This document shows, in pieces, positions 22,280 through 33,953 of a DNA stretch of 64,000 nucleotides (position 1 is the stretch's first letter; each line of letters begins with the position of its first letter). A program made the translations under genes and the position numbers. The stretch is from Azolla caroliniana. Lineage: Eukaryota > Polypodiophyta. The DNA lies in assembly GCA_043228905.1 (NCBI GenBank), contig JBHGNT010000004.1:19530001-19594000 (forward strand), given 5' to 3'. The notes under the pieces are model-generated. The model saw only the letters and a list, made by a program, of their open reading frames with translations. It had not been told where the DNA came from and ran no database searches.

Positions 22280-23089
22280 TGTCGTAGTGTAGGTTGCACA
22301 CTATGTGGAAATTATATTTTTGTCCCTCCGGATAGAGAATGGAGTGCTCGGTGAGAACCGGAGGAAAACGGCATACCGGCAAGGAGGAAAACGGCATACC
22401 GGCAAGGAAGAAAACGGCATACCGGCAAGGAAGAGCCGGGTAAAGAGACATAAATGTAAAAAAACGGAAATACTCACTACTGCGCAGGGCGTGATTCGAA
22501 CTCTGCACCTCCATGTTGACAAACCCCAACCTTACCATTACATTAACTTATCTTAAGTGTCTTAAATATAGATTTAATACGTATAAGACCTTTATTTATG
22601 CATACCTTTATTAAAAGGTAAATCGTGTATTTTTTTAATATATGAAAAATGAAAAAGAATACGAGACACTAAAAATAACTCATGCACATCTAGCGTGCAT
22701 GAGCCCTATACTTAGGAAATAAAAAAGCATCACATGCACATTTAGTGGACATGAACACTTTTTGTAAAAAAAAAAGCATGAAGCCATGCTTAGCTCTTCC
22801 TTCCTTATATAAGGAGGAGAGAAATATATAAAGGGTTGTTGATTATTTGGATTAAGTATTAATCAATACAAAAATTATTCGTGGGATTCACGATTTATAC
22901 ATCTACTTCTCTCTTAACACCCTAAGTACCAATTAATATAGTATACTCGTGTGATTCACGAGTTTCTTATCTTTCTCTTCGCTATTTATTCATAATTAAT
23001 CTCGATCTCACGAACTTCTTTCTCCTAGTCCAAGACCTCTGTGGTTCCCACCCGACTCACGCAACGATCCGGAGCCGAAAGGCACGACA
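22280..23089 (+). mobile_element. gypsy-B 5' LTR
   Basis: 810 bp, TGTCGTAGTG...GGCACGACA. It contains three copies of a 24-bp unit around CGGCATACCGGCAAGGA (22365-22440), an antisense tRNA-like stretch at about 22481-22550, a TATA-rich string CCTTATATAAGG (22802-22813), and two small hairpins of the form TCGTG-N5-CACGA (about 22879-22893 and 22946-22962). It has a 17-bp segment at about 22597-22613 that the 3' LTR lacks. Confidence 0.92.
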
Positions 23090-23112
23090 CAGTTGGTGAA
23101 CCCGACGTGAAG
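23089..23112 (+). other. gypsy-B putative primer region
   Basis: Immediately inside the LTR lies TTGGTGAACCCGACGTGAAG. The same 19-20 bases occur at the equivalent place of gypsy-C (minus strand, about 55690-55671). This conservation suggests the primer binding site. I cannot name the tRNA with confidence. Confidence 0.6.
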
Positions 23113-23127
23113 ACGGGTGGCAAGGAG

Positions 23128-25166
23128 ATGGAGGCTCAACAAGCTAACAATATGATGGCGATGTTCGAACGGATGCTTCAAGAACAACGCACGATGTCGG
23201 AGATTTCGGCATCAGTAGAGCGGCTCGTGCAACGCAACGGGCAATTTAATGGTAAGGATGTGTCGCGATATTTGCAGGACTACAAGGCGGAGATGCTCCG
23301 GTGCCGGGCTTCGGAAGGACTGCAAGTGACATCCTTTAACCGGGTGGCGACCGACAGGCTTCAAGGGAGTATCCACGGGTTGCAACAACAAAATCCGACG
23401 TGGGAAGCATTCGAAGAGGCGTTAAAGACCACGTTTGCCATCGAGGACTCCTCCAAGGCAACGTGGAGGGGATTCGAGGATTGGGTGGAAACGTCAGGTA
23501 AGGGGCTGAAGGTCCTCGAAGTGTTTTCGACATTCGAAAGTCGGTTCGGGAGGTTGTCCGCGAGAGATCAAACTATTCTTGCACCGGACAAAGTCATCAT
23601 GTTTTTGGAGCTGTGGACGTCCGGGACCGGAAAGATCTCGGAGTGCTTCTTGAGGACACGACCACCGAAAGCGGCCTCACCGAAACATGGGAAAGCGTGC
23701 GGGATATCGTCGCGCGGTACACGAAGAGGGGGCAATGGCTTGCCAACGAAGAAAAGAGGGTTTCGGAACCGATTCCGAAACCGAGAACGGGACTGGAAGA
23801 CCATCAACCGAGGGCTCGGGAGATTACGGCCGAGAAGGGGGTCGACGCGTCTACGGTGGAGCAGCTGTTGAAGGAGATGGAGAATCTAAAGATCGCGATG
23901 GTGAAGAAGTCGGATGACCGCCCCACAAGCTCCAAATATACGGATCGACGGTGCATATGGTGCGATAGCGCCGAACACGATCGGAGGGATTGCGACGACC
24001 ATAAGGAGGCGCTACGACGGGATCTCATCTACTACGAGGGAAACCGGATTCATTCGATGGACTCTCGGAAGCCACTCCGACCGAACTTCCGGAAAGGCGG
24101 CATGAAGAAGGTGCTCGAGGAGGAGTTAGCGGCAAGAAGCAATTATGCGACAACCGCGAGAATATGTGTCGGGGAGTCATCGGGAGCGAAGGCGTCTTTC
24201 TGGCCGGAGGTGCTAGGAAACACCGAGAAAACCGACTCCAACGATATCCGAAACACCGCGGAAGGCGTCCGGGAAGCTACGGGATGGGAGTGCCCTGTCG
24301 ACAAGAATAGCATATACGCCCTGTGTCAATTACATGAGGTGTATGTGGACGAGAAACGACGGCGCACGGAGGATGCGGCCGGACCATCGAAGATACCGGA
24401 AAGCTGGAACTCCGGAGGTAAGGGAAAAGAAAAGGCGACTCCGGCATTCAAGCTCGCCTCGGACATAGAACAACAAACCGACTTGAAAAGAGTGTTCGAG
24501 GAAAGAATCTTGGATAGCCGGGTAGATTTTTCGCTGCGGGAACTACTCGGAATAGCGAAGAAGGAGTTTCACGATCTTCTCGTGGATCTCGTGAAAAGGA
24601 AGAGACAAAGTACGGAGGAAAATGCTCCAAGGGTGAATGCAAATACCGTTTCAATGAACGACACCGAAGTGGAAGGCGAAATTCCGAACTCCCACTATAC
24701 AAGGCCACACTGGGCACGTGCGACTACGGAGACTCCGGTCCGAATCGGCAACATCAAAGAACCCGTGCTAGCATTGATTGATCACGGATCGGAGATCAAC
24801 TTGATGTCCAAGGAGTTCTACCGAAAGGGGAAGTGGCCTATAAACACCAACCATGGATGGAAGATTCGGGCAGCCACGAAAACGACAGAAGACCTATTTG
24901 CGGCTTGTTCGGATGTGACGGTAAAGATCGGGGATGTCGAAATTGACCAAAATTTCTTTGTGCAGGATGAGGTTTCACATTCTGTCATCCTCGGCCAACC
25001 CTTTATCACGGCTTCACGGATGGAGACGAAGGTGCTCGATAGTGGTGCGGCTTTTGCGCGAATTCGGAGCCAAAACGGAGGGAAATCCGTCCAATTCCTA
25101 ACGGTGCCGGCAAATCACGAAAGGAACAAGAGGGAACTCTTGTCCCAAGTGAGAATGGATTTTTAA
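23128..25166 (+). pseudogene. gypsy-B Gag-Pro
   Basis: Starts at ATG 23128 (MEAQQANNMMAMFERMLQEQ), right after the primer region. The Gag part aligns with gypsy-C Gag (QFNGKDVSRYLQDYKAEML; FESRFGRLSARDQTIL). A one-base loss near 23611 moves the frame from that starting at 23128 to that covering 23613-25166. A zinc-knuckle-like CIWCDSAEHDRRDC lies at about 23955-23996. The protease site ALIDHGSEINLMS at about 24772-24810 has DHG where most retropepsins have DTG or DSG. The frame ends at GAT TTT TAA (25158-25166), from which pol can be read in the -1 frame. Confidence 0.88.
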
Positions 25167-25170
25167 AGCG
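25155..25170 (+). promoter_or_regulatory. Putative -1 frameshift site, gag-pro to pol
   Basis: GGATTTTTAAAG: the gag-pro frame reads GAT TTT TAA stop. If the Phe codon slips back one base it re-pairs with TTT, and the -1 frame continues (TTT TTA AAG CGG ACT) without a stop into pol. Gypsy-C has the same arrangement. Pol has no ATG near its start. Inferred, not demonstrated. Confidence 0.55.
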
Positions 25171-28100
25171 GACTGTTGCGGAGTGGGGAAGTGATAGTCC
25201 GAGAAGCCCTGATACCCCACACAGGAAGAAAACTCTCGGAGCAAAACAAGTACGAATCGGCCCGGATGGGGCATCTACGTACACGGCCGTAACCGGAGGA
25301 ATGAAGAAACAATACCGACAATTGGAGGATAAGTTACGGTCAGCATCAATAATAAAAGAAGACGAAGAAATCGTGGGAGTGATCGAGGAAGTGTTCTATG
25401 GGAATACACTACAACGGCTTGAAGAGCTTGCGGAAGATAAAAGCCAAGGGAACCGGGTAGTCCCGGTGGAATCGGTCGAGATGTACGAGATCGTTGCGAA
25501 AATGGGGCCGGATGCGCTCCGCAAAGAAGAAGCAATGGTAAGTACGAAATACAAGACCGTGGAGAAGAAGGTGAAACCGGCCGCGGGACCACTACCCGCC
25601 GATAGCGAACAAAAGAAGAAAGAAGTCTCGGGAGATCCGACACTTCGGAAGTCCGTGGATATCGGACATGCCTTCACAGATGAGACCTGGAAGAAACTTC
25701 GGATCGGTGGAGGTGGGTTCCTCTTACAAGAAGAAGAAAAACGGTTTCGAGAGATGTTGGAGCAACATGGCAAAGCATTCGCGTTCACATCGAGGGAGAT
25801 CGGATGCATTGATCCAAAGATAGTGGAGCCGATGGTGATTTTCACGATTGATCATGTACCGTGGAACCTGAAGCCGATTCCGGTGCCACGGGCGCATATT
25901 CCGAAAGTCATCGACTTCCTCAAGGAGAAGGTGGCGATGGGGATTCTAGAGCCATCAAGTGCTCCGTACTCAAATTGATGGTTTACGGTTCCGAAGAAGA
26001 ATGGGTCACTCCGATTCATCCAAGACTTGCAACCGGTGAACAAGGTCACGATCTGGAACTCGGGAGTCGGTCCGATAGTGGACGAATTCGCGGAAGCTTT
26101 TGCCGGACGTGCGATATACTCCATCGGGGACCTATACTCGGGGTATGACCAATTCCAACTAGCCGTGGAGAGCCGAGACGTCACTACCATGCGGACACCG
26201 ATAGGACTAGTTCGAATGTGCACACTACCACAAGGAGCGACAAACTCGGTTGCACATATGATGAACGCGATGAACAAGGTGCTTCGAGATTGCATCCCGG
26301 AGATAACGATGCCGTTTCTAGATGACATTCCGATGAAAGGATGCGCGGTGGAAGAAAAAGATGAGACTATGGATGATCGGGGATGCCGAAAGTTCGTGGT
26401 CGACCATATTCATGATTGCGAGAAAGTGTTGCGAAAGCTAGAAGATGTGCACCTAACACTTTCCGGGGAGAAATCGGCATTCGGGCAAGAAGAAATATTG
26501 GTGGTCGGACATCTATGTGGACCCTACGGCCGAAGACCGTCACCAACAAAGATCGATGCGATTCAAGCTATGAAGGAAGTATGTGAGTCAACATCGGAAG
26601 TCCGAAGGTTTCTGGGTGCGTGTGCATTCTATCACATATGGATTCCGCACTATGCACATATAGCGGACCCGCTCTATCACTTGTTGCGGAAAGGTAAGAA
26701 ATTCGAATGGAAACCGGAACACACTAAAGCCATGAGGAAGCTCAAGAAGACACTATGGAGGGCGGAATCACTTAAGAAGCCAAGCTACGAGCGGCCAATC
26801 ATAGTAACGGTTGATACAAGTCCAACCGGTATCGGGTGGGTCATCAATCAAGCCGACTCGGATGGTTCGCGGTATCCGATCCGATTTGGAGCAAAGGTCC
26901 TCAACGAAAGGCAACGCGGATATGCACAAGTCAAAAGAGAATTGTGGGGAGTCGTGTCGGCGATAAAATCGGATCGGGATTATTTGATCGGAGCTGAAGT
27001 GGTGATCGAGACGGATTGTCTTCCGATACTCGGGATGATGCGGTGTTGTACGATACCGGATGTGGCTATGCTAAGGTGGATTGCATATGTCAAGTCACTT
27101 AATCCGGAGGTTCGACACATCTCGGGGAAGGACAACGCGATAGCGGACATGTTATCGAGGGCGCGGTTTGAAGACGACATAACCGAATCAGATAATGAAG
27201 AAGTTTCCGAAGACTACTTCACGTCAGAACACATATGCCGAGTGAACGTGATCCGAGAATTCCGGGAAGAAGAATACGAGGGGGAAACCTTGATGATCGG
27301 GAAGATGCTACAAGAGGTCGAGGATTCAACCAATGATAAAGAAAGGAGAGCCGAGATCCGAAGGAAGAAGAGGCAAGTCCAAAAGTTCTTCTTGGAAAAC
27401 GGTTTAATATGGAGGACGCCGAAAAGACCGGATGGGATACCACTTCGAGTAGTCGGGACGAAAGAGCAACGAAACCGGATAATGTCCGAGTTCCACGAAT
27501 CCGATTGGGCTGGACATCGAGGAACATGGGCAACTTTTGTGAAAATCAAGCAAAGATATTGGTGGAAGAACATGTACAAAGATGTCGCGGAGTTCACAGA
27601 AAGCTGCGAGAAATGTCAAGTCTACTCCGGGGTCCGACACCGAGATGAGCTGCATCCGACATTCTCACCGACAATCAACTTCAAGTGGATGGTCGACATT
27701 GTAGCTATGCCGACCGGGATTGAACAAAAGAAATACTTGGTGTTAGCTCGAGAAGATCTCACAAACCAAGTTGAAGGTCGAGCGCTTCGGAGGAAAACGT
27801 GTGCCGCGGTGTGCCAATTTCTTTTGGAAGAAGTGTTTTGTAGGTACGGCTGCGTAGGACAAGTGATTGCGGACCGGGGAGAACTCGACTCGGACAAAGC
27901 TAGGGGATTCTTCGCCAAACATGGAGTTCGGTTAACGTTGACAACGGCCTACAATCCGGAGGCCAACGGGAAGATCGAACGAGGACATAGTCCGATCGTG
28001 AAAGCACTTGCGAAGGCATGCGACGGAAGGGTGAAGGATTGGCCACAAATGCTTCCGTATGCACTATGGGCGGATCGGACGACGCATAGCTCCGTGACCG

Positions 28101-28768
28101 GTTACATGCCGGCAGAACTCATGACCGGACAAGCACCGGTAATGCCAACGGAAACCGCAATCGCGACATGGACAATACTACCGTGGAAGGAAGAGATGAG
28201 CCGGGAAGAACTACTAGCGGTCCGGATACGACAACTGGAGGGAAGACCGAAAGATGTAGCGGAAGCGTCACGCCGACAACAAGAAGCACGGTTCCGGAAC
28301 AAAAGCCGGTTCGACACAAAGCACCGACTACGACCGAGGAGGATTGAAGAAGGAGATTGGGTGATCGTCTATGATAGTAGCTTGGACCATCAACATACAA
28401 CGATGCGGAAATTCGCGAAAAGGTGGTTCGGGCCGTACGAGGTTCGGAAGGTCTTCGACAACGGGACGTACTGACTGTCCGAGTTGGATGGAACAATACT
28501 ACGAGTGCCTATAGCCGGGAAGCGGGTGAAGATTTTCAAGAAGCGGACCGACGACAAACCTTATGTGATCCAAGTCGAGGCCGACAACGAGGAGCAATCG
28601 GACGAAGACCACAATGATGCGGGAAGCGAAGAAAGTGGATTACAACTCATAGTCGACATAAGGGGAGAATCGGAGGAAGCTTCGGATGAAGACGGATACG
28701 AAGAATCAAGAACTTCGGCACATACCGGAGGATGTGCAGGTTTGGAGGGGGCGAGTGTCGTAGTGTAG
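25162..28768 (+). pseudogene. gypsy-B Pol (RT, RNase H, integrase)
   Basis: Open in the -1 frame from the gag-pro stop. The RT carries GGGGFLLQEEEKRF, ILEPSSAPYSN, DLYSGYDQFQLAVESRD and the catalytic box MPFLDDIPMKGC (about 26311-26346). RNase H has TVDTSPTGIGWVINQ and KRELWGV. The integrase has HESDWAGHRG and CEKCQVYS (zinc finger), then DIVAMP, IADRGELD and NPEANGKIERGH (D, D, E). The C-terminus has RWFGPYEV and a KRVKIFKKR end. A TGA at 25976 replaces Arg (CGA in the aligned position) and another stop lies at 28472. An acidic tail runs to 28768. Confidence 0.9.
28738..28755 (+). other. gypsy-B polypurine tract
   Basis: Purine-rich AGGTTTGGAGGGGGCGAG directly before the 3' LTR, the expected plus-strand priming site. 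Confidence 0.8.
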
Positions 28769-29572
28769 GTTGCACACTATGTGGAAATTATATTTTTGTC
28801 CCTCCGGATAGAGAATGGAGTGCTCGGTGGGAACCGGAAGAAAACGGCATACCGGCAAGGAGGAAAACGGCATACCGGCAAGGAGGAAAACGGCATACCG
28901 GCAAGGAAGAAAACGGCATACCGGCAAGGAAGAGCCGGATAAAGAGACATAAATGTAAAAAAAAGGAAATACTCACTACTACGCAGGGCATGATTCGAAC
29001 TCTGCACCTCCACGTTGACAAACCCCAACCTTACCATTACATTAACTTATCTTAAGTGTTTTAAATATAGATTTAATACATATAAGACCTTTATTAAAAG
29101 GTAAATCGTGTATTTTTTTAATATATGAAAAATGAAAAAGAATACGAGACACTAAAAATAACTCATGCACATCTAGCGTGCATGAGCCCTATACTTAGGA
29201 AATAAAAAAGCATCACATGCACATTTAGTGGACATGAACACTTTTTGTAAAAAAAAAAGCATGAAGCCATGCTTAGCTCTTCCTTCCTTATATAAGGAGG
29301 AGAGAAATATATAAAGGGTTGTTGATTATTTGGATTAAGTATTAATCAATACAAAAATTATTCGTGGGATTCACGATTTATACATCTACTTCTCTCTTAA
29401 CACCCTAAGTACCAATTAATATAGTATACTCGTGTGATTCACGAGTTTCTTATCTTTCTCTTCGCTATTTATTCATAATTAATCTCTATCTCACGAACTT
29501 CTTTCTCCTAGTCCAAGACCTCTGTGGTTCCCACCCGACTCACGCAACGATCCGGAGCCGAAAGGCACGACA
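28756..29572 (+). mobile_element. gypsy-B 3' LTR
   Basis: 817 bp. It differs from the 5' LTR by one extra 24-bp CGGCATACCGGCAAGGA unit (four instead of three), absence of a 17-bp segment, and a handful of substitutions. It contains the same antisense tRNA-like stretch (28981-29045), TATA region and paired hairpins. Confidence 0.92.
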
Positions 29573-29576
29573 CCGT

Positions 29577-29746
29577 GGACTCCCGTGGTTTTTTCCCTCT
29601 CGGGGGTTTTCCACGTTAACATCCTGTGTATTCTCTTTTTTTCTATTCGGGTACTTACCTCCATTCCCACTTCTTCTGTGTTCGATTATCATCAAGTGAT
29701 CTACGCTTCAGTTGTGGCCGGAGATTATTCCGTACATTTCTCGACA
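29577..29746 (+). mobile_element. copia-2 5' LTR, right part
   Basis: Continues the LTR interrupted at 22279: GGACTCCCGTGGTTTTTTCC to CATTTCTCGACA. It matches 34080-34249 of the 3' LTR with few differences. Confidence 0.9.
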
Positions 29747-29749
29747 AAG

Positions 29750-29761
29750 TGGTATCAGAGC
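29750..29761 (+). other. copia-2 primer binding site
   Basis: TGGTATCAGAGC, complementary to the 3' end of initiator tRNA-Met, four bases after the LTR end. Confidence 0.92.
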
Positions 29762-29777
29762 GAAACGACACAGAAAA

Positions 29778-30590
29778 ATGGAGGATTCGTTGGGAGGCAT
29801 GTTCAAGCTCACTGGCTCCAAGTACTCAGTGTGGAAGTCGAAAATGAGGGACATGCTCATGGTTAAAGATCATTGGTTGCCGGTTCAGTTCGGGGACAAG
29901 AGACTGGACAAAATCGATGCCACGATATGGGAGGTGTTGCACATGAAGACAACGATGAACATATGGTGCTTCATCGACATGAGTCTATACAACAACTTCA
30001 ATGAAGAGAGCAAGGCTCATGAGCTCTTGGAGAAGATCGACGTTATGTTTCAGAACAAAAATGTTGTTAATCAGGTTTCGGTATTTCGGAAGCTAGTAAG
30101 ACTCTGGTACCAAGATGGCTCCAGCATGGCGGAGCACATGAATGCCTTCCAGGGGTTGATCCACCAGGGAACATCATTGGAAGTACTTCTCGCCGATGAG
30201 GTACTAGCACGAGTCCTACTTGGTTCCCTTCCAGATAGCTAGGAGACGTTGGTTGTTACTTTGGGCAACCCTGGGCCAGAAAGGAAATGGTTATTCCTAG
30301 CAAGAGTGAAGTCGAGCTTGCTAGTTGAGGAGGCGAGTCGGAAAGACAAGGATACGAGCTCCGACTCCAAAGCACTCCTAACCGAATCGGAACACGGAAG
30401 GCATAGGAAGCGTAGTCCCTAGAACCGGGAAAAGTCGTGGACAAGGTCAAAGTCAAGGGGGAGGCCTACTTGCTTCTATTGCGGCAAGCCCAGACACTTC
30501 CAGAAGAACTGTCAGCACTTCCGAAAAGACAAGGAAACCGACGGTACCGATTCGAAGCGGTCACCGGACCGGAACAGTAAAGACCGGACC
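29778..30590 (+). pseudogene. copia-2 gag
   Basis: ATG at 29778 (MEDSLGGMFKLTGSKYSVWK). Gag is open to 30242 (GSLPDS then TAG where copia-1 has ETLVVT after the same motif) and continues in the same frame with a further stop at about 30420. The zinc knuckle CFYCGKPRHFQKNC (about 30472-30513) keeps its CX2CX4HX4C residues. Protein similarity to copia-1 gag is high over the whole length. Confidence 0.9.
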
Positions 30591-33500
30591 AGAAGGGAAC
30601 GACGGCAATCGCGGCAAGTGAAGAAGAGTTGATGCTCATCACCAAAGAGAGTGAGTTGTACCTTGTCGGAGACAAGACAACGTGGGTTGTCGATTCCAGA
30701 GTGTCGTTCCACCTGACCCCGGACCGGAAATGCTTCTCATCCTACACAGTCGGTGAGCACAGTTGTGTCCGGATGGGGAATGAAGGTACATGCTGAGTTG
30801 TCGGCATAGGAGACGTATGGTTGACAACACCAACTAGATGCAAGCTACTACTGAAGGATGTCTGACACGTTCCCGAGGTTCGACTGAACCTAATATCAGT
30901 CGGTCAGCTAGACGATGAAGGCTACATGGGTAGCATCCGGAACGGAGTCATGAAATTCAACAAAGGGAGCCTTATAGTGGCTCGGGCCCAGAAGGTCAAC
31001 ACGTTGTACTTGATGAAGGCCCAGAAGAAGTGAACGTGGCTTCCGACACTGCCGATGAGCTGTGGCACAAGAGACTGTGTCACATGAGCATGAAAGAGAT
31101 GAAGAGGCTTGCCGATGACAACCTCATCCCGGTGAAGAACGTGCATCTTGAGAGGTGTACCGACTGCCTAGCCGGTAAGCAAAATTGAACCTCCTTCCAA
31201 TCACGGCCACCGACGAGACGTAATGCACCATTGGAGTTGATGCATACCGGTGTGTGTCAAGTGGACACGAAGTCCCACGCCGGAGCATAGTACTTCGTGA
31301 CGTTCATAGATGACCACAGCAAGAGGTTGTGGGCCACACCGTTGAAGACGAAGGATTAGGTGTTATCCGTCTTCAAGGAGCTCCATGCAAGAGTGGAAAG
31401 AGAAACCGGACGGAAGCTGAATGCAGTTCGAACAGATAATGGAGGGGAATACCGGGGCCAGTTCGAGGAGTACTGCCGCTCAAAGGGAATCCGGCTCGAA
31501 TTTACCGTGCCGAAGACACTAGAACTAAACGGGCTAGCTAAGAGGATGAACCGGAGCATAATGGAGAGGGTTCGGAGTATGCTAGCACATGCTAAACTAC
31601 CCAAGATGTTTTAGGCTGAGGCGCTGTCAACAGTGACGTATGTGATAAACACATCACCCTCAGTGCCCTTGGATGGAGACACGCCGCAAAAGGTGTGGAC
31701 CGGTAAGGAAGTGTCCTACCGGCATTTGAAAGTGTTCGGGTGTCTCGCATATGTGCATGTAGCTAGGACCGGAGAGGAAAGTTGGATCCAAAGACCCGGC
31801 CATGCATATTCCTTGGATACGGCGATGATGAGTTCGGCTACCGAGTGTGGGATCCAGTTGACAAGAAGGTTTTCCGGAGCCGAGATATTATCTTCATGGA
31901 GGACAAGAGTCTTGCCGACTGGGAGTCGGAGAAGAAGATAATGAACTCCGATGAGATTCGGACCCACCCGGCTAAGAGCCTGGTTGACACTTGAGGAACC
32001 AGCCGGTTATGCCGAGGATACCGAACCGGCAGAAGAAGAAGTAGAGGAAGCTGAAACCGGAACCGGCCAAGACCCCAAATCGGATTCGGATGAAGAACAA
32101 ATAGAGGAGCCGGTTGCCGAAAGCCAAAGATGGAGATATCCTCTCAGAGAGAGAAGGGCCCCCCGGAGATTTCTGGATGCAAAGCATGTGTTGCTGACCG
32201 ATGAGGGGGAGCCGGAAATCTTCGAAGAAGCGAAGGATGACACCCATAGCCGCAAGTGGTTGAGTGCCAAGCAAGACAAGATGGATTCCCTACATGAGAA
32301 CCACACTTATGAATTGGTGGAGTTGCCAAAAGGAAAGAGGGCACTTCGAAGCAAGTAGGTGTACAAGTTGAAACCAGGAGATGCTGGCAACCCTCCAAGG
32401 TACAAAGCCAGGATCGTGGTGAAGGGGTTCCAACAGAAGAAGGGCGTGGACTTCAATGAGATATTTGCCCTGGTAGTAAAGATGACTTCCATCTGAACGG
32501 TGCTAAGCATAGCGGCAAGCATGGACCTCGAGTTAGAAGTGATGATGGTGTTCCTCCACGGCAACCTCAAAGAGGAGATCTACATGCAGCAACCGGAGGG
32601 ATTTGTGAAGAAAGGGAAGGAGCAACTGGTTTGCCGGTTCAAAAAGAGCCTCTATGGGTTGAAGCAGGCTCCCCGGCAATGGTACCAGAAGTTCGACTCC
32701 TTCATGACCGATCAAGGGTACCACAAGACACACGCCAATCATTGCGTATTTGTGAAGAAGTTCGAAGGTGGAGACTTCCTGATACTCCTCTTGTAAGTCG
32801 ACGGCATGTTGATCGTCGGATGAGACCAAATCAAGATACAGATGCTGAAGAAGGCCCTGAACCGGACCTTCTCAATGAAAGACTTGGGTCCGGCAAGACA
32901 GATGTTGGGGATGCATATCATTCGGGACCGGCCAACGAAGCAATTGTGGCTGTCACAGGAGAAGTACGTGACAAAGGTGCTTCAGCAGTTCAACATGTCA
33001 GATGCAATACCGGTCGTATCGACACTTCCGGCAAACTGCAGGTTATCCGGTAAGCAAAGCCCGAAGACGAAGGCAGAGAAGGTGGATATGATGAAGATAC
33101 CATGGATACTCTGATACTTGAAAGGCACCTCAAGTATGTGCCTCCAACACGGCTCCGGTAAACCCCAACTTGACGGTTTCACCGATTCGGATATGTCGGC
33201 TGATGTAGATACCAGCCGGTCAACATCCGGATATGTCATGACATATGCGGGGGGAGCTGTTTCATGGCAATCAAGGCTGCAGAAGACGATTGCACTGTCA
33301 ACCACGGCAACGGAGTACATGGCGGTTGTGGAAGCCGGCAAGGAAATACTATGGATGAAGGACTTCATCGAAGAGCTAGGGATCAGGCAAGAGGAATACC
33401 GGCTCTATTGTGACTGCCAAATTGCCATCCACCTTGCGAAGAACGTAGTGTATCATTCCAGGATGAAGCACATCCAGCGGAGGTACCACTGGATTCGGGA

Positions 33501-33630
33501 GTGAGTAGAAGACCGAGAGTTCGTGCTGACGAAGATCCACACGAAAGAGAATGGGTCGGATATGTTGACCAAGGTGCTGACACCAGACAAGCTAGACGTA
33601 TGCCGGAAGCGGATTGGATTGACGAGGCAT
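30591..33630 (+). pseudogene. copia-2 pol (protease, integrase, RT, RNase H)
   Basis: All copia domains are recognisable in shifted frames. The protease site reads VVDSRVSFHLT (DSR, active-site Gly lost; about 30687-30719). GAG-pre-integrase is near 31060-31180. The integrase core follows (VRTDNGGEYRGQFEEYC at about 31424), with GYGDDEFGYRVWDPVDKKVF at about 31812. RT runs from about 32280 (NHTYELVELPKGKRALRSK, MVFLHGNLKEEIYMQQPEGF) to an inactivated VDGM box near 32800 that replaces the usual YVDD. RNase H follows at 33170-33600 (GFTDSDMSADVDTSRSTSGY, HTKENGSDMLTKVL). Many stops and at least six frame changes. Confidence 0.9.
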
Positions 33631-33641
33631 CCCATATTGGA

Positions 33642-33655
33642 GTGAAGGGGGAGTT
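33642..33655 (+). other. copia-2 polypurine tract
   Basis: GTGAAGGGGGAGTT immediately before the 3' LTR. Confidence 0.8.
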
Positions 33656-33921
33656 TGTTAGGATCTCGGTCCCTCTGGATGGGATACACAGGCCCGACAT
33701 CGGAATACCCGGCAAGGAAGACCCGGTGAGAACCGGATGTTGCAGGCTCGGCATTGGAAGACCCAGTGAGAACCAAATGTTGCACGCTCGAGATCAGAAG
33801 ACCCGGTGAGAACCGGAAGACGAGTACCCGGCAAGGAAGACCTAGTGAGAACCTAGGGCAAACAGTGTACAGGTTGTTGCTGTTATTATCTTCATATAGT
33901 GTAATTTGGTGTAATGACGGT

Positions 33922-33953
<32 letters not shown>

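Larger units (their letters stand above)
22280..29572 (+). mobile_element. gypsy-B, full-length Ty3/gypsy element (plus)
   Basis: 7,293-bp element flanked by CCGT on both sides (22276-22279 and 29573-29576), a 4-bp target duplication inside the copia-2 5' LTR. LTRs are 22280-23089 and 28756-29572. Between them are a conserved priming region, Gag-Pro and, in the -1 frame, Pol (RT, RNase H, integrase). Same lineage as gypsy-C (amino-acid similarity throughout) and the solo LTRs at 5894 and 46543. It is inactivated by a gag frameshift and two pol stops. Confidence 0.93.
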
